NCBI GenBank assembly: GCA_020726505.1
Contig: JAHLEZ010000038.1
Coordinates: forward strand, 124,001 to 188,000
Source of the DNA: Leptodontidium sp. MPI-SDFR-AT-0119
Taxonomy: Eukaryota > Ascomycota > Leotiomycetes > Helotiales > Leptodontidiaceae
Direction of reading: 5' to 3'
DNA length: 64,000 nucleotides
In this document: positions 33,230 to 43,905 of the stretch, piece after piece
Layout of the letters: every line of letters begins with the position of its first letter
How positions within the stretch are numbered: the first letter of the stretch is position 1
Program-made: the position numbers and the translations under genes
Notes under the pieces: generated by a model
Told to the model about the DNA's origin: nothing
Databases searched by the model: none
Seen by the model: only the letters and a program-made list of their open reading frames with translations

Positions 33230-35252
33230 CGAGTGATGGTGGGCAACAGGCTCATACGACATTATTGGCCACATTTGACATTTATTATCAAGCATTAAAC
33301 CTGGGGTGACTACGTCCGTAATAATGTAACGATTTCCGCACTTTCCCCCCTCGCCAATAAGTAATCATCCCGATTTAAAGTTCGCGGGCTCGGGGTGGTG
33401 TGCTAACTAATCACCGCTAGAATGCATCGTCCTTTGTTCCCAGGTCTTTTCTGTGCTTAGTCTCTTTATGAGAGACTTTCTGAATCTCATGAAATTCTGA
33501 CGTTTTACTAGTGTGAACCCCTTCTTTTTAGTGCAACATTCGAGAAGTGCATATGTAAACACAGAACATAGATAATTTTCACCATGTCCGAGTACGAAGA
33601 ACGACGTCGGTTTCAATTGAGGCGGAAGCTTTGGACGACAGCCATGCCGGGTTTCGGACCATAGACGGCTCCCAGACAGGTGTAATGAACAATCTGCACA
33701 TTCCGCCTTACTCCGTCCCCCGTAGAAAGAAACTCTGTTTTGCAATTGCAGTGCACACAGTCACCCTCCCTCCGCGATTACGCGAGGCCTCAAGGGTCCA
33801 GCACGATTAAATCAGCCACACCAATTACGACGCTTCAGAGGAAATCAAATGTTGATATAAAACCCGTGATTTCAACACCTATGCTATGCAGACTTAGGGG
33901 CGAAGTTAGGTATTGCAACGGGTAGCCTATACTGTAGTCTTAGATGTCAGGCTTGCGCGGAAGTCTCCAGGTTCAACACCAAGGTTAAATGTCACATTAG
34001 TAGAAAGCGTGATTGACGGGAGGTCTGAAGAGGACGGATATTTAGTGATAAGAAAACGGCCGTTAGAGATTAAGCAATAATAAAACACACTGTCAAAATG
34101 GGTCCGTTTTTCTCACATCTGTGCGTTTTGCATGGCCATATCGAAGGGCATGGATAAGAAGCCTTTCTAGACCATCGCTACGCATTAAAGTTTCCTCCAG
34201 GCATGGCAATCTATTCGCTCGGCAGACAAAACATTTTCGGACATGAAACTCAAAAATCTGCCAACAAGGCTTGACTCTCGCCAACTGCATTGCTTACCCT
34301 AGGAGTTGGCGGGGGTCGCGTTGACTTGATAAAGTGACGTCGACCCTTCACCACACCTTAAATTACGGACTTTAAAGTCTTGGCAAAACGACCAGTTGAT
34401 TAACAAACCATCGTATTTGATATGTCTGAGACTGAGAAACTGTTCCATGCCTCGGGCAATCCTCATGCATTGTCGACCCTGATGTGGAGTTGAAATTAAA
34501 CTAATTCGCAATTGATCTCCAGCCCCACTTTTTGTGAACTTTTAAGGTTTATCAACAGTGGGATCGTAGTAAGCGAATGCGAGAGGAGCAAGTTGCATCA
34601 TTCCGTGTGTGGCTGACGTTCGAACCAGGCGAAATGATGATCCGACCGATCTACTTTTAAGGGTGGCAGAACCCATCTAACTTTTTCATATTGTGGCGAA
34701 TACATTTCGCTTTTCTTTTCTTTTGTTTTCTTTTCTCTTCTTCTTTGTCGAACCACCCCAAATACTACCTAAGGGAAAACCCGTGAGAGCCCACGATATG
34801 ATAGTGTGAAGGAAAGTTGTCGAGAGAGACGAGATGCAGATGAGTCATGAGGGGTGAGGAAGCAAAGCGGCACTATCCGCACCCCACAAGCAACAGCCGG
34901 CTCCACAGGTAAGGTATCCTGGGTGTTGGGTGGTCAGGTGGATTGCGCCAAGGCGGGTCGTGTTCGTGAATGCAGTCTATTCCTCCTGCACAACACAGAA
35001 AACGCACCAGGCTTGGCTATCACGGTATTGTCCGAGGGCCTCATCAGCCATCCTTCTTCCCTTCCTTATATCATCTTCTATCCTTCCCACATACACGAAG
35101 ACGAGAGTCTGTCTGGAGTCTAGGTAGCACCTGGGAAATCAAATCACTGCATAGTACCAATTCCTCTTTGCGAAGCATTCCAACAAGAGGCACTCGTTTA
35201 GGCACTTTGAGCATTCTCTATTTAGAGACATACATGCATATTACACCTTTAA
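33230..35252. other. Intergenic region, no supported gene
   Basis: Many short overlapping frames on both strands without motifs. A pyrimidine tract occurs at 34710-34746. The region 34850-35250 may contain the lost 5' end of the following transcription factor, but no joined reading frame could be supported. Confidence 0.45.
34710..34746 (+). promoter_or_regulatory. Pyrimidine-rich (CTTTT) tract, possible promoter element
   Basis: A 37-base run of C and T with a single G. CT-rich tracts just upstream of transcription starts are common in filamentous fungal promoters. It lies about 540 bases before the Zn2Cys6 remnant, so the link is uncertain. Confidence 0.3.
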
Positions 35253-36490
35253 CGCCACCGGCGCCACCAAGTTTTGCAAGGGGTTGGCCCTTGGGGGCCG
35301 CCGCTCGGTGGTCCTGGAGGGCCTTCTCCTGGTCCGAATCGGAAAACCAGATCTTCTCACACGAAGTCACACATAGGGTGCCTCACGTGCAGATCCCGTA
35401 GAGTGAAGGTGTGTATGTCTTCTTACATGCGAATCCCCACAACTCTGCCAGGTCCTTGTTGCTAAGTCCGCCATAGTGTGATGAAACCCAGCCAATCTGC
35501 GACAAAATGCTCTTTCCGCAGAATCCAATGCGTGTATCCATCCGAACAGGATCTGATGGCCGCTGCCAGCAAGTCTTCCCACCAGGCTGTGGCCCCCAAA
35601 GGTCCGCATATTGACCCCTCATTAGAGGAAAGCCCACTGTCGTCGGGACCTGTAATGAGGCGGCCGGAAAGCCAGACTCTTGCCAACGCGCAAGCGCTCC
35701 CTTCGGTGGAATCCCCAGCCCAGAGGAAAAGGAACCATGGCGATCAACCTGACTCAGGAAGTGAGGGTGGTTTGCATTTCCTCTGGGATGGCCAAGGAGC
35801 TCGGGCTGAGCCATCGAACCCAGGAGCCTATCAAGCCCAACAGGTGCAATTTGGTGAACCTATTTCAGGGATCGCTCTGGCAGGCCTCAACCTATTTAGC
35901 AACTTCACGGCACGAACATATGCCACACTCTCCCTCCTGGAGGGAAAACAACAGGTCTGGAAAACTGCCGTGATCCAACTCTCCTCCTGCAGCAGTTGCT
36001 TAATGCATATGCTGCTTGCCGTGTCAGCTATGCATGAGCCTCACCTTGAGAAGGCCAGTTCAGCCCGGGGGGGCGGGGGCAGGGAGACACCAGTCAAGCG
36101 CATGACACTTTTTCCGGCACATCCTCCCATTTGCAAGCAGCAATGGCTCATCACGACCTTGCAGTGAGACTCATGAGGAAAGAGGCTGCATCGTTGACCG
36201 AAGTAAACATACAAGAAGTGTTTGCCACGTCGACTATCCTGTTGCCCATTCATTTGCTATGGCAAATACCGCGCCTGTGCAAGAGATTCCCCTTCTTACC
36301 TGGCCCAATCTAGAGTGGTTCCCCTTATTGCGTGGAATCAGTAGCATTACAGCACAAGTCTGGCCCGCTTTGAGGATGGGACCCCACTTAGAAAACTTCT
36401 CGATGTACGAATCATACACCAGGACTGGAAACATCATCTTCAGGGCAGAATTGCTCTCCATCGCGACCCGTCAGTCCCAATTCAGCTGCC
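35253..36490 (+). pseudogene. Zn2Cys6 transcription factor pseudogene
   Basis: The binuclear cluster is readable: SHTKSHIGCLTCRSRRVK up to 35408, an intron 35409-35476 (gtgtgt...ccatag), CDETQPICDK, then CSFRRIQCVYP in another frame. A single extra A near 35508 shifts the frame between the fourth and fifth cysteines. Downstream, FTARTYATLSLLEGKQQVW and LMHMLLAVSAMHEPHLE, then AHHDLAVRLMRKEAASL in a new frame, then WFPLLRGISSITAQVWPALRMGP in a third frame, follow the order of the fungal-specific regulatory domain. The in-frame stop at 35250 leaves no ATG for the cluster frame. At least two frameshifts, one perhaps an intron, indicate a dead gene. Stops here are frameshift-derived, not RIP-type. 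Confidence 0.8.
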
Positions 36491-36631
36491 AGATCCGACA
36501 TACATGCGGATAAGGAGTTTGCAACTGAATGAGCAGCATTTTCAAGTGCCTGATTCCCATCGCCATGCGAGTCAGTACCTTCCGTACCTCGGATCGAAGC
36601 GAGTGACGATCTTGGTAGGGAACAGCCCCGA

Positions 36632-37786
36632 TTGCCCCATAATACAGTAGCTGCGCGGTACTGTACCTCTGTAAGCTCACTTGTCTCATCATTGGATAGA
36701 AAGCTATTGCCTGCTTCGGTGGAGTTTTTCTCCTTCGAGGGCAAACGACTTGGTGACAAGAGCTCTCTCCAGAAGCAAATCTGCAAAGCAACAAACATCT
36801 CCCCCTCTGCGCTCCAAGCAAAATCGTTATCTCAGTTTCACATTAATGAGCGTATGCGGTGGATAGAACATCGAGAAACGAGGGAAGAGGAGTATAAAGC
36901 GTACTCATTGCTGGGCATCTTCGGTGTCTCTATGGTCCCTGCCTATAGCGAAGGAGTTGCGAAAGCATTCGATCGGCTGTGGGATAAATTTCGCGAAATA
37001 CAGAAACGTATGCAAGACTTACGGCCCACCGACCCCCGCCTTGATAAGGAACGTATCGAGGCCACCAAAGGAGGGTTACTACAAGAGGCTTACCGATGGG
37101 TGATAGAAACCTCCGACTTTCAACAATGGCGTACCAGCCAACACAATCGGTTACTGTGGATCAAGGCCGACCCTGGGAAGGGCAAGACAATGTTGCTTTG
37201 CGGTATTACCGATGAACTACAGAATTCGTTGACCAAGTCTGCACTTCTGTCGTACTTCTTTTGCCAGGCTCCCGGATCAACCGTGCCACAGCTCTGCTAC
37301 GAGGTCTGATTTATCTACTAGTCGACCAGCAGCCATTTCTTGTCTCGCATGTGCAAGCGAGTTACGATAAAACTGGCAAGGCGCTCTTTGAAGATGCGAA
37401 TGCCTGGGTTGCTTTGACCAAGATTTTCTCTAGCATTCTACACGATCCAAATCTAGATGATACGTATTTGATTGTCGATGCGCTCGAGGAATGCGTAGTC
37501 GACTTGCCAAGATTATTAGATTTTATCGCGCAGACTTCGTCTATATCCACTCGTGTTAAATGGGTAGTTTCTAGCCGCAACTGGCCAGAAATCGAAAAGA
37601 CGCTCGACACCGCAATGCAGAAGCAAAGGCTATGTCTCGAGCTGAATGCAGATTCCATCTCCACTGCTGCTGCGGCTTTCATTGAGACTAAAGTTCACGA
37701 TCTAAGCAGGCAGAACAAATATAAGAGCGAGACACGAGATGCTGTCTAGCAACACCTTTCGCTAAACGCACATGGTACATTCCTCT
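36632..37786 (+). pseudogene. HET-NACHT STAND (NLR-like, HNWD type) gene fragment
   Basis: The N-terminal part (about 36690-36950) is the C-terminal half of a HET domain: LLPASVEFFSFEGKRLGDK, then EEEYKAYSLLGIFGVSMVPAYSEG. A linker with DLRPTDPRLDKERIEATKGG follows, then a NACHT ATPase with Walker A ADPGKGKT at 37169-37192 and Walker B-like YLIVDALEEC at about 37461-37490. A frameshift lies at about 37265-37275, and a TAG stop at 37747 where a sense codon is expected. Homology stops at GTFLW (37785), where an inverted SDR-gene segment begins. The first half of HET and all C-terminal repeats (WD40 or similar) are missing. Intact relatives act in heterokaryon incompatibility and non-self recognition. 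Confidence 0.85.
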
Positions 37787-37932
37787 GGCGAGAGCATGGC
37801 TGGACGAACCGACCGAGCAGCTACAGTGTCAAAATTATCAGTTTCAAATCATCAGAAGAAAAGAAGGGGCGACGGTTTAATGGACATAACATACCCGGTA
37901 ATGAGAACTGATCATTTTGGGGGCGAAGACAT
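37787..37932 (-). pseudogene. 5' fragment of an SDR gene, inverted paralogue of the SDR at 60815
   Basis: On the minus strand the ATG at 37932 begins MSSPPK, then a TGA replaces the Arg codon of the intact gene, followed by SVLITG, an intron with the same ends (gtatgt...ctgtag), and GCSVGSSSHALA. Homology with 60815-60966 ends exactly at 37787, where the NLR fragment begins. Only exon 1, intron 1 and the first bases of exon 2 are present. Confidence 0.85.
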
Positions 37933-38250
37933 GTTTGAAGTCGCTGATAGATCGTGGTTACAGCGGGAGGGAAAAAATCCTCTTGTACTTGACTGAAGCT
38001 TGCTACACAGATCGTTGATGTTGATGCACGAATAATGTGAACTACTCCTCGGCCAGGTGCACGTATATTGAGCCGCGTCTAACGGCCGTACACCGCAATA
38101 GGGCTCGCCGGTTGCGGGGTAGTGATTGTCCCGCCTTCGCCCACTGCTAGTTGTATTTAGAGTTTCCTGGGGACGGTATCGCGGGTTTCATGATTTCTCA
38201 TACGTAGGCGGCCAGTTGCTAATGTCCGCTATGATTACTGTACAGTAGGA
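37933..38250 (-). repeat. Inverted duplicate of the SDR promoter region (homologous to 60445-60814)
   Basis: Upstream of the SDR fragment the similarity to the other locus continues through non-coding sequence. Shared words include CCTCTTGTACTTGACTGAAG, AATAATGTGAACTA, AACGGCCGTA and ATTTAGAGTTTCCTGGGGAC. A gap of roughly 30-40 bases near 38027 is missing relative to 60680. The match fades near 38250. Confidence 0.85.
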
Positions 38251-38678
38251 TGGGACTTGATCATTACAGTAAGGACAGGGTTATGGTCTGCATTTCAAAA
38301 AAATCAGACTTTCTCAACCCGTAGTCCGGAAAGGCGTGGCAGCGAAACTCAGAATGCCTTCATTTTTAAAGCAATCGGCACAGCAACCGTGTTTAATAAT
38401 CACAGCCGAATCCAAGCTCCTCCTTTTAAACGATTGATCCGGATGCAATTACAGTAACCCACTTTAGTCGGAAAATCATTAGCGTCATTGTCTTCCACAG
38501 CCATCCATGCAGATTGAGCGTCGGGCAGTCATTCCATGGCTTCCGCTATATATGAAAACAGTACCCTGCGATTCATGTTAGAGTTCCTCCAGCTAGCAAG
38601 TCTTGACAACCGATACCAACCAATTCAACATTTTGATTTCAACTCCTTATCTTCCAAACCATCAACACCGAGGCAACC
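38251..38678. other. Upstream region of the SDR at 38679
   Basis: Normal composition without supported coding sequence. It holds the TATA-like motif at 38547 and presumably the promoter of the downstream SDR. Confidence 0.5.
38547..38554 (+). promoter_or_regulatory. Possible TATA box of the SDR at 38679
   Basis: TATATATG about 128 bases before the ATG at 38679. Confidence 0.4.
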
Positions 38679-39736
38679 ATGCCTTTCCTTCCTCTCTTCA
38701 TACAACGATTCCGGACACTTCACCTCCCACCTCCTGACTCGTTCGCATCACAAACAGTTATCATTACTGGTGCCAACACAGGACTTGGGCTCGAAACAGC
38801 ACGACATATCGTGTCTCTTGGTGCATCGAAAGTCATCCTCGGAGTCCGCACTCTCTCGAAAGGGGTGGCAGCGCAAAGCGATATCGAAGCTACAACAGGA
38901 CGAACCGGAGTTATCGAAGTATGGGAGATCGACTTGGAAAGCTTCGCCAGTGTCAAGGCCTTCACAAGGCGGGCAGCGAGTCTAGAGAGACTCGATGTGG
39001 CTATCATGAATGCAGGCTTGGCCAGCACACAATGGCACATCAGCGATGAAGGCTTCGAGCGCCAGATCCAGGTCAACGTTTTGTCGACCGCGCTTCTGAT
39101 GTTGTTACTCATCCCTATTCTTGTCCGCAGTAGGAGAGAACACCCTTCATCGAAGCCGCATCTGACTGTCCTGGGAATCGATAGCCATATGGATGCCAAG
39201 TTCGAGGAACGGCATTCGGAAAACATTCTCGAAACGCTAAACGATAAGATCATGTGGGAGGAGACGAGCTCGAATCCTGCAGAGAGGTACTCCGTCAGCA
39301 AACTACTCGTTCAATATGTGGTGGATGCGGTAGCACGACTCACTCCAAAGATTGGTGGCGAGCCAGCCGTCATTGTGGATATCGTCGCTCCAGGCTTCTG
39401 CAAGTCGAATTTGCGGGAAGATGGAGATGTATTCATTCTGAAGGTGCTTCAGTTTCTGATGGGAAGAACGAACGCAGAGCGTGCGAAGTGTGTTGTGGAT
39501 GGTGCGATCCGGGGGCCGGAGGCGCATGGCCAATACCTGGATCATCAAAAGATCGCGAGGTCCGTAGTCCGTCCATCTTTGTTGGAGAATGTCAGCTAAC
39601 CAAAGGTTGCAGTGTCGGGACACTTGTTCAGTCTGAAGAAGGTTCGAAATTGCAGGAGAAAATTTGGGAAGAAATTCTGGAAGTTCTCCTACCTGTTGCG
39701 CCCGAGATTGAGTGTACGATATATGGAGATGTTTGA
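38679..39736 (+). CDS. Short-chain dehydrogenase/reductase, retinol-dehydrogenase-like; one intron
   Basis: Predicted as 38679-39559 joined to 39613-39736, giving 334 residues. The intron (gtccgt, branch GCTAAC, end TTGCAG; 53 nt) is needed to reach the family-typical C-terminus (VQSEEGSKLQEKIWEEILEV); reading through would stop at 39599. The ATG has good context (AACCATGCC). The N-terminus is a short hydrophobic segment. Cofactor motif TGANTGLG at residues 30-37, MNAG at 110, Ser about 169, and YSVSK (Tyr 204, Lys 208) are all in place. It is expected to reduce or oxidise a carbonyl or alcohol with NAD(P); the substrate is unknown. Similar SDRs occur in secondary-metabolite clusters, but the neighbouring regulator and NLR here are dead. 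Confidence 0.9.
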
Positions 39737-40606
39737 GTAAGGCTTTGAAAGTGTGTATATTGTATAATATTTAAAAGTTCGGCATAACCTGTACAGAAAA
39801 TTAATCATAATAGTCCAGTTTCCAAGCACGGAGTTTCATTAGGCGAGTGAGACAAGAGTGCACGGCATCAAGCCCATGACATGTTCACCGGTCCTGATCA
39901 TGCAGTCATGACTCAGGTGTTAGAAATTTCCTAGATTATTGGCCAGGGGTCAGTAGATGTGACAAAGGTCCCGGCCATGCCCAGTTGTACATTGTTAGAA
40001 TACGGAGAGCTGTTTTGACCTCTTTGGTACTCTCTTGCATTGAGTCACGGGACTCTATCACATGATGATTGACTCATCTGTTTCCTTTGTTGCCTACTTC
40101 TGCCTATTGTATGTACATGTATATAAGCACCTGTAGTTACAGTCTTAGAACAGTAACTCTTCTACTACCAATTTATCTGAATAATTGGCGATCTGACCCG
40201 TGACCTGATCTATTAACAGTGAGAAAAGCAGCGAGGGGTCGCAAAGAGATGATTCTTTGGTATATTGCCTCCTTCCCATTTCGTTAGATCAGTGTGCAAC
40301 TGCTAACAAATTGTCAGCTGTTCTACTACATAACAAACATATGTTCTTTGCGGATTTTCTTTGCCGAATTTCGGAAATATACATGCAGTAAGATGTCCAA
40401 TTTGTCTAAGAAATCTACACGAAGGAGGTCTCGCCAATGGCCGAAGCGACATGTTGAGCGCGTGGTAAGTTGGGGTTCTACCGAATCTAGGAGTCATATT
40501 CAGGATCCACAATCCCAGCGGCTACTAGGATTTTTTGAGCTCGGCAAGCCTTCGACCGTTTACATGCCTACCCATCAGGGTTTAGATGAGTTTCATTCAT
40601 TTTGAC
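39737..40606. other. Intergenic region with a possible LTR fragment
   Basis: Normal composition. A 103-codon frame at 40294-40605 has no recognisable domain and is not supported as a gene. 39989-40190 is listed separately. At about 40605 the sequence changes abruptly to an AT-rich relic. Confidence 0.45.
39989..40190 (+). repeat. Possible LTR and leader fragment
   Basis: TGTTAGAATACGG opens a stretch with a strong TATA motif (GTATATAAGCACC near 40119) and a short AC-rich leader, then TTGGCGATCTGACCC near 40183, which resembles the junction of an LTR with a primer-binding site. No partner LTR, target duplication or coding region was found, so this may be chance. Confidence 0.3.
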
Positions 40607-40610
40607 GTGT

Positions 40611-40758
40611 AATTACGCTTTAAGGCGTAATTAAGAGTATTCAAAGGTAAGTGGGGTTAAGTTTTGAGGTACTTTATTAAAGGGAATTACGTTTTAAAAT
40701 ATAATTAAGAATACTTAAAGATAAGTAAGGTTAAGCTTCGAAGTGCTTAATTAAGGGG
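40611..40758. repeat. 74-bp tandem duplication with a 24-bp palindrome
   Basis: Two adjacent 74-base units start AATTACG at 40611 and 40685. They differ mostly by transitions, as expected if RIP acted after duplication. The first unit begins with an inverted repeat, TAATTACGC and GCGTAATTA around a 6-base centre (40610-40633). Confidence 0.75.
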
Positions 40759-41142
40759 TATTAAAAGAATTTAAAGAAAAGCGATTACTTTTATAAATTT
40801 AGGTTTAATAATAAAGCGTAAGAAGTTGTTGTTTTTAAGAGGCATGATTTCTTAAAAGAAAGAAGTAAATTTACTCTTAATATAAATTAAATTAAAGTAT
40901 TTTAACTTTGATATTATTATGAAATTACTTGTAAAAGCCTTTATAAGTTAACTTTTCTTTTTAAAAGTTATATAAAACTTATTAAACTTAAGGAACTTAA
41001 GTCGCTTGGGAAGAATAATCTTTTAAACGTTATTAAGCTTTGTTAAGGGGTAAGAGCTTTTATTAGTAAAAGTAAGTTTTACTTTCGAGTAAAGTGTAAT
41101 AAACTACGAATAGCGTTTTTTAATTTTAAAATAAGAGTAATT

Positions 41143-41441
41143 TGTTACGACCTCCGATGCGCCTCGTATTCTAACCGACACGGCTCGTAGCATCGCTGGC
41201 TATGCGACGGCGCTAGGCCTAATTGGGAAGACTAAGAGCGAGTATGCGATATATTAATGTGAATGGCGCTCGACTACGTTAGGCCTTATTAGGAGGGCCC
41301 CCGTGTATTTATACTAGTGCTTTCTTTTACAAAGAGTTCTTCTTTTCTCCTTGTCTTTTCTTCTCGATTCTAAGTGTAGCATTAGGCCTAAATACTAAAC
41401 TAAAGTCTACTCGCCGTATTAACCTCTTGCCAGCCGTAATA
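41143..41441. mobile_element. Solo LTR of the Gypsy chromovirus family (299 bp), target duplication TAATT
   Basis: Aligns end to end with the LTRs at 45836-46137 and 52291-52592 (TGTTACGACC ... CCAGCCGTAATA). TAATT flanks it at 41138-41142 and 41442-41446. Confidence 0.92.
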
Positions 41442-42411
41442 TAATTTCGGGGAGAGAGAGTATTTAATTAATTACCGAGGGTGGTGTATATTAAAGAGAT
41501 TACATTTTTAACATTAAACGTCGTATAAAAGTGGGCTTATTAAATATACACGTACTTTCTTAAAAAATCTTGTTAATTATTTTATGATATTAGCTTTAAT
41601 TGCTTTTAAAAAGTCTTTTTTTATTATAAACTCTTTAATTATAAGGAGTCTTGAAAATTTTACTTTTAAAAAGGCTTAAAATTAATTTACAAGTTACTTT
41701 TAAAAAGTAACGTTTTTAAGCCTATTAATCGCGAGTACTTTTAAGTATTTGTTTCGTTTATATTTTTTTTATAAAAACTTTAATTAACGTATATTTCATT
41801 TAAAGTACTCGTAGAAGACTTTGAAGAGAGAGCTTATTATTAAAGATTAATTGCTTTTAAAAAGGTTTTGGTATTATAAGAGGAATTAATTAACGTATTT
41901 AAACTTATAAGGTTAAATATCGTATATTTAAGGTATTTTAACGAGAGTATTGAACTTAATACTCGCGTAATTAGTAAGTATACTTTTTTTTAACGTTTAC
42001 AAAGCGAATAATAATTTAAATTAACGAGGGCCTTTTTATTTAAAAACATTCGCTAATTAGTTCTTTAAATCTTGTTTTCGTATCTTATTTTTAACCTTAA
42101 TTAGCTCATTAATTAATATAAAGAGCTTTGGTTTCGTTAAGGTTATATGAGAAGTATTAAACTTATTAGAATTAATTTAGCTTTAAGCTCTTATAATAAA
42201 AGCTTATGTTTCAAGCTTTGTAAGCTATAAAGGAAAAGGGTACTTATTAATAAAGAGCTAAATTAAAGAGGGAGAGTTTAATATTATAAAAGTAATTAAA
42301 GGTAATTATAAACTTAAAATTTATAAAGAAGAAATTTATAAAAAAGAGTAATTAATTTAAGGGAATAAAGGCTTAATTGTATTAAGGCTTTAGAGGAAAT
42401 TATAAGAGTTA

Positions 42412-42604
42412 TGTCGCGCACTAGCGCAGTTCCTTGGTCTGGTACATACTTGCGTAAGCATTCCAGGTATATAAACCTAGTCTTTAGCTCTTCTCTTGAA
42501 AGGGACAACGCTTAATTTAATTAATCTTAGAATATACCTTTTAACCTTTAACTAATCGTAGAATCTTTTAAACCCTTAAACTTATGCTCTTCTTTTATAC
42601 GATA
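42412..42604 (+). repeat. Copia-1B 5' LTR (193 bp)
   Basis: Starts TGTCGCGCACTAGCGCAG and ends ATACGATA, followed by GTTAAGAGCCACACC (candidate primer-binding site). The complement GGCTCTTAAC would fit the anticodon arm of a tRNA with anticodon CTT, so a half-tRNA primer is possible here as well. Confidence 0.9.
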
Positions 42605-42728
42605 GTTAAGAGCCACACCTGTCTTATTTAAGCTACACGGCGCATTTGTAGAAGAACTTTTAGTTAATAAGTTTTACGATTATTTAATCTCTACCTTTAA
42701 TTCTATAATTACATATCGATTATTTAAT

Positions 42729-43810
42729 ATGTCTTCCACAAGTATTAACGAACTTACTAGGCTCTTATCGTCTAAGATCTTATGTGCCAAACTAGAAGAT
42801 TAGTTAATATAGCTTATACACTTTACGCTTATAATAAACATACTTAGACTTTGGCTATACGTCGACCTTAATAGAAAAGATATTACGTCTCTAACCGAAA
42901 TCTTTAACATTACTCTTCTAACTACTAAAGAGCTCGCTGAGGAAGCTAATACTAAAAATAATATAGACTACTAGCTTTTTATATATACTTACGGAGAGCA
43001 ACTTAAAAACTAGGCAATTAATAATTAAGCAATAATTCTAAGAAACGCCAGGAGAGCTCCTAAATCCTCGAACACTGCAGTAGGCAGCGCAACTATTGTT
43101 AGCTTAGGCTCCGAGGACAGAGGTAATCAAACGTTTACGCCTTTAACCCTTAGCGTAGGAGGTAACTCTAAAATATTTAAACCGCTCTTAGCGTTATTAA
43201 TAAGGCCTAACTTTATAACCCCTAAGTCACTCTAAGAGTAAGCGGAGGCTAAGATTAAAGAGCACGCCTTATAAAGTGTAATTTAGTAGTCCCAAGTGTC
43301 TAACTACCTTAAACTCTACGACTAAATCGAGAGGAGCATGGCTAAGTAATTCTTTAGTATTATAATAGCTCGAGTAGTATAAGAAAAGCGCATAAATATT
43401 TAAGTAATCTTTCGCTCTTTTAAGGAGGTACTTTATTAAACGGAAATGTCGATTTAAACTTAGACACAAAACGACTACTAGGAATCCCTTAAGACTAAGG
43501 GGAAAAGCAACCTTCGCGTATAGATTATATCTTACTAGGAGCTAATTCGGAAAGCTTAGCTATATAAAGTATTAGACGTCAAAAGAATAATTAGTATAAT
43601 TAATTTCCTAATTACGACAAAGAACTTTAATCACTTATAGGCAAAGCGCTACAGTAAGAAAATTTAAGAGTATACGACCCTCGGTCTTTCTCTTCCTTAT
43701 ATTATTAATTAATAAGCTCGTTTCTTTTACGTTAATAAATCAAGTCCTTAGTATTAAGCTCTTTTATTAGGTTATAGAACCCGAGGTTATAGACACTTCG
43801 TTACTCTTAG
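42729..43810 (+). pseudogene. Copia-1B gag pseudogene, 5' part
   Basis: ATG at 42729 starts MSSTSINEL as in Copia-1A. Frequent TAG/TAA codons follow. The gag zinc-knuckle region near 43760-43800 is cut by the solo LTR inserted at 43811 and resumes at 45653 with a Lys-rich segment. Confidence 0.72.
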
Positions 43811-43905
43811 TGTGAAGTTGGCAGATCAATATGTGGAAACGACACATGATTTGAAGTGATTATTGAATTGCTTGAGTTGCGACTACCTAAGAGCTTAAGG
43901 CTCTA

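Larger units (their letters stand above)
40607..42411. mobile_element. AT-rich repeat relic, left part (host of Copia-1B)
   Basis: A strongly AT-rich block starting abruptly at about 40607 and continuing after Copia-1B at 60018 to about 60130. It carries a 74-bp tandem duplication at its left edge and a solo Gypsy LTR. Stops occur in all frames. Some stretches (about 42170-42330, plus) look like degraded coding sequence, but no domain could be assigned. A DNA transposon is possible; terminal repeats joining the two ends were not found. Confidence 0.5.

Noticed and set aside
33407..33745. Minus-strand 112-codon Cys-containing frame
   Set aside because: No signal peptide, intron or family resemblance; surrounded by other chance frames.
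40294..40605. Plus-strand 103-codon frame next to the AT-rich block
   Set aside because: Ends at the relic border and has no recognisable domain. Could be a chance frame in normal-composition DNA.
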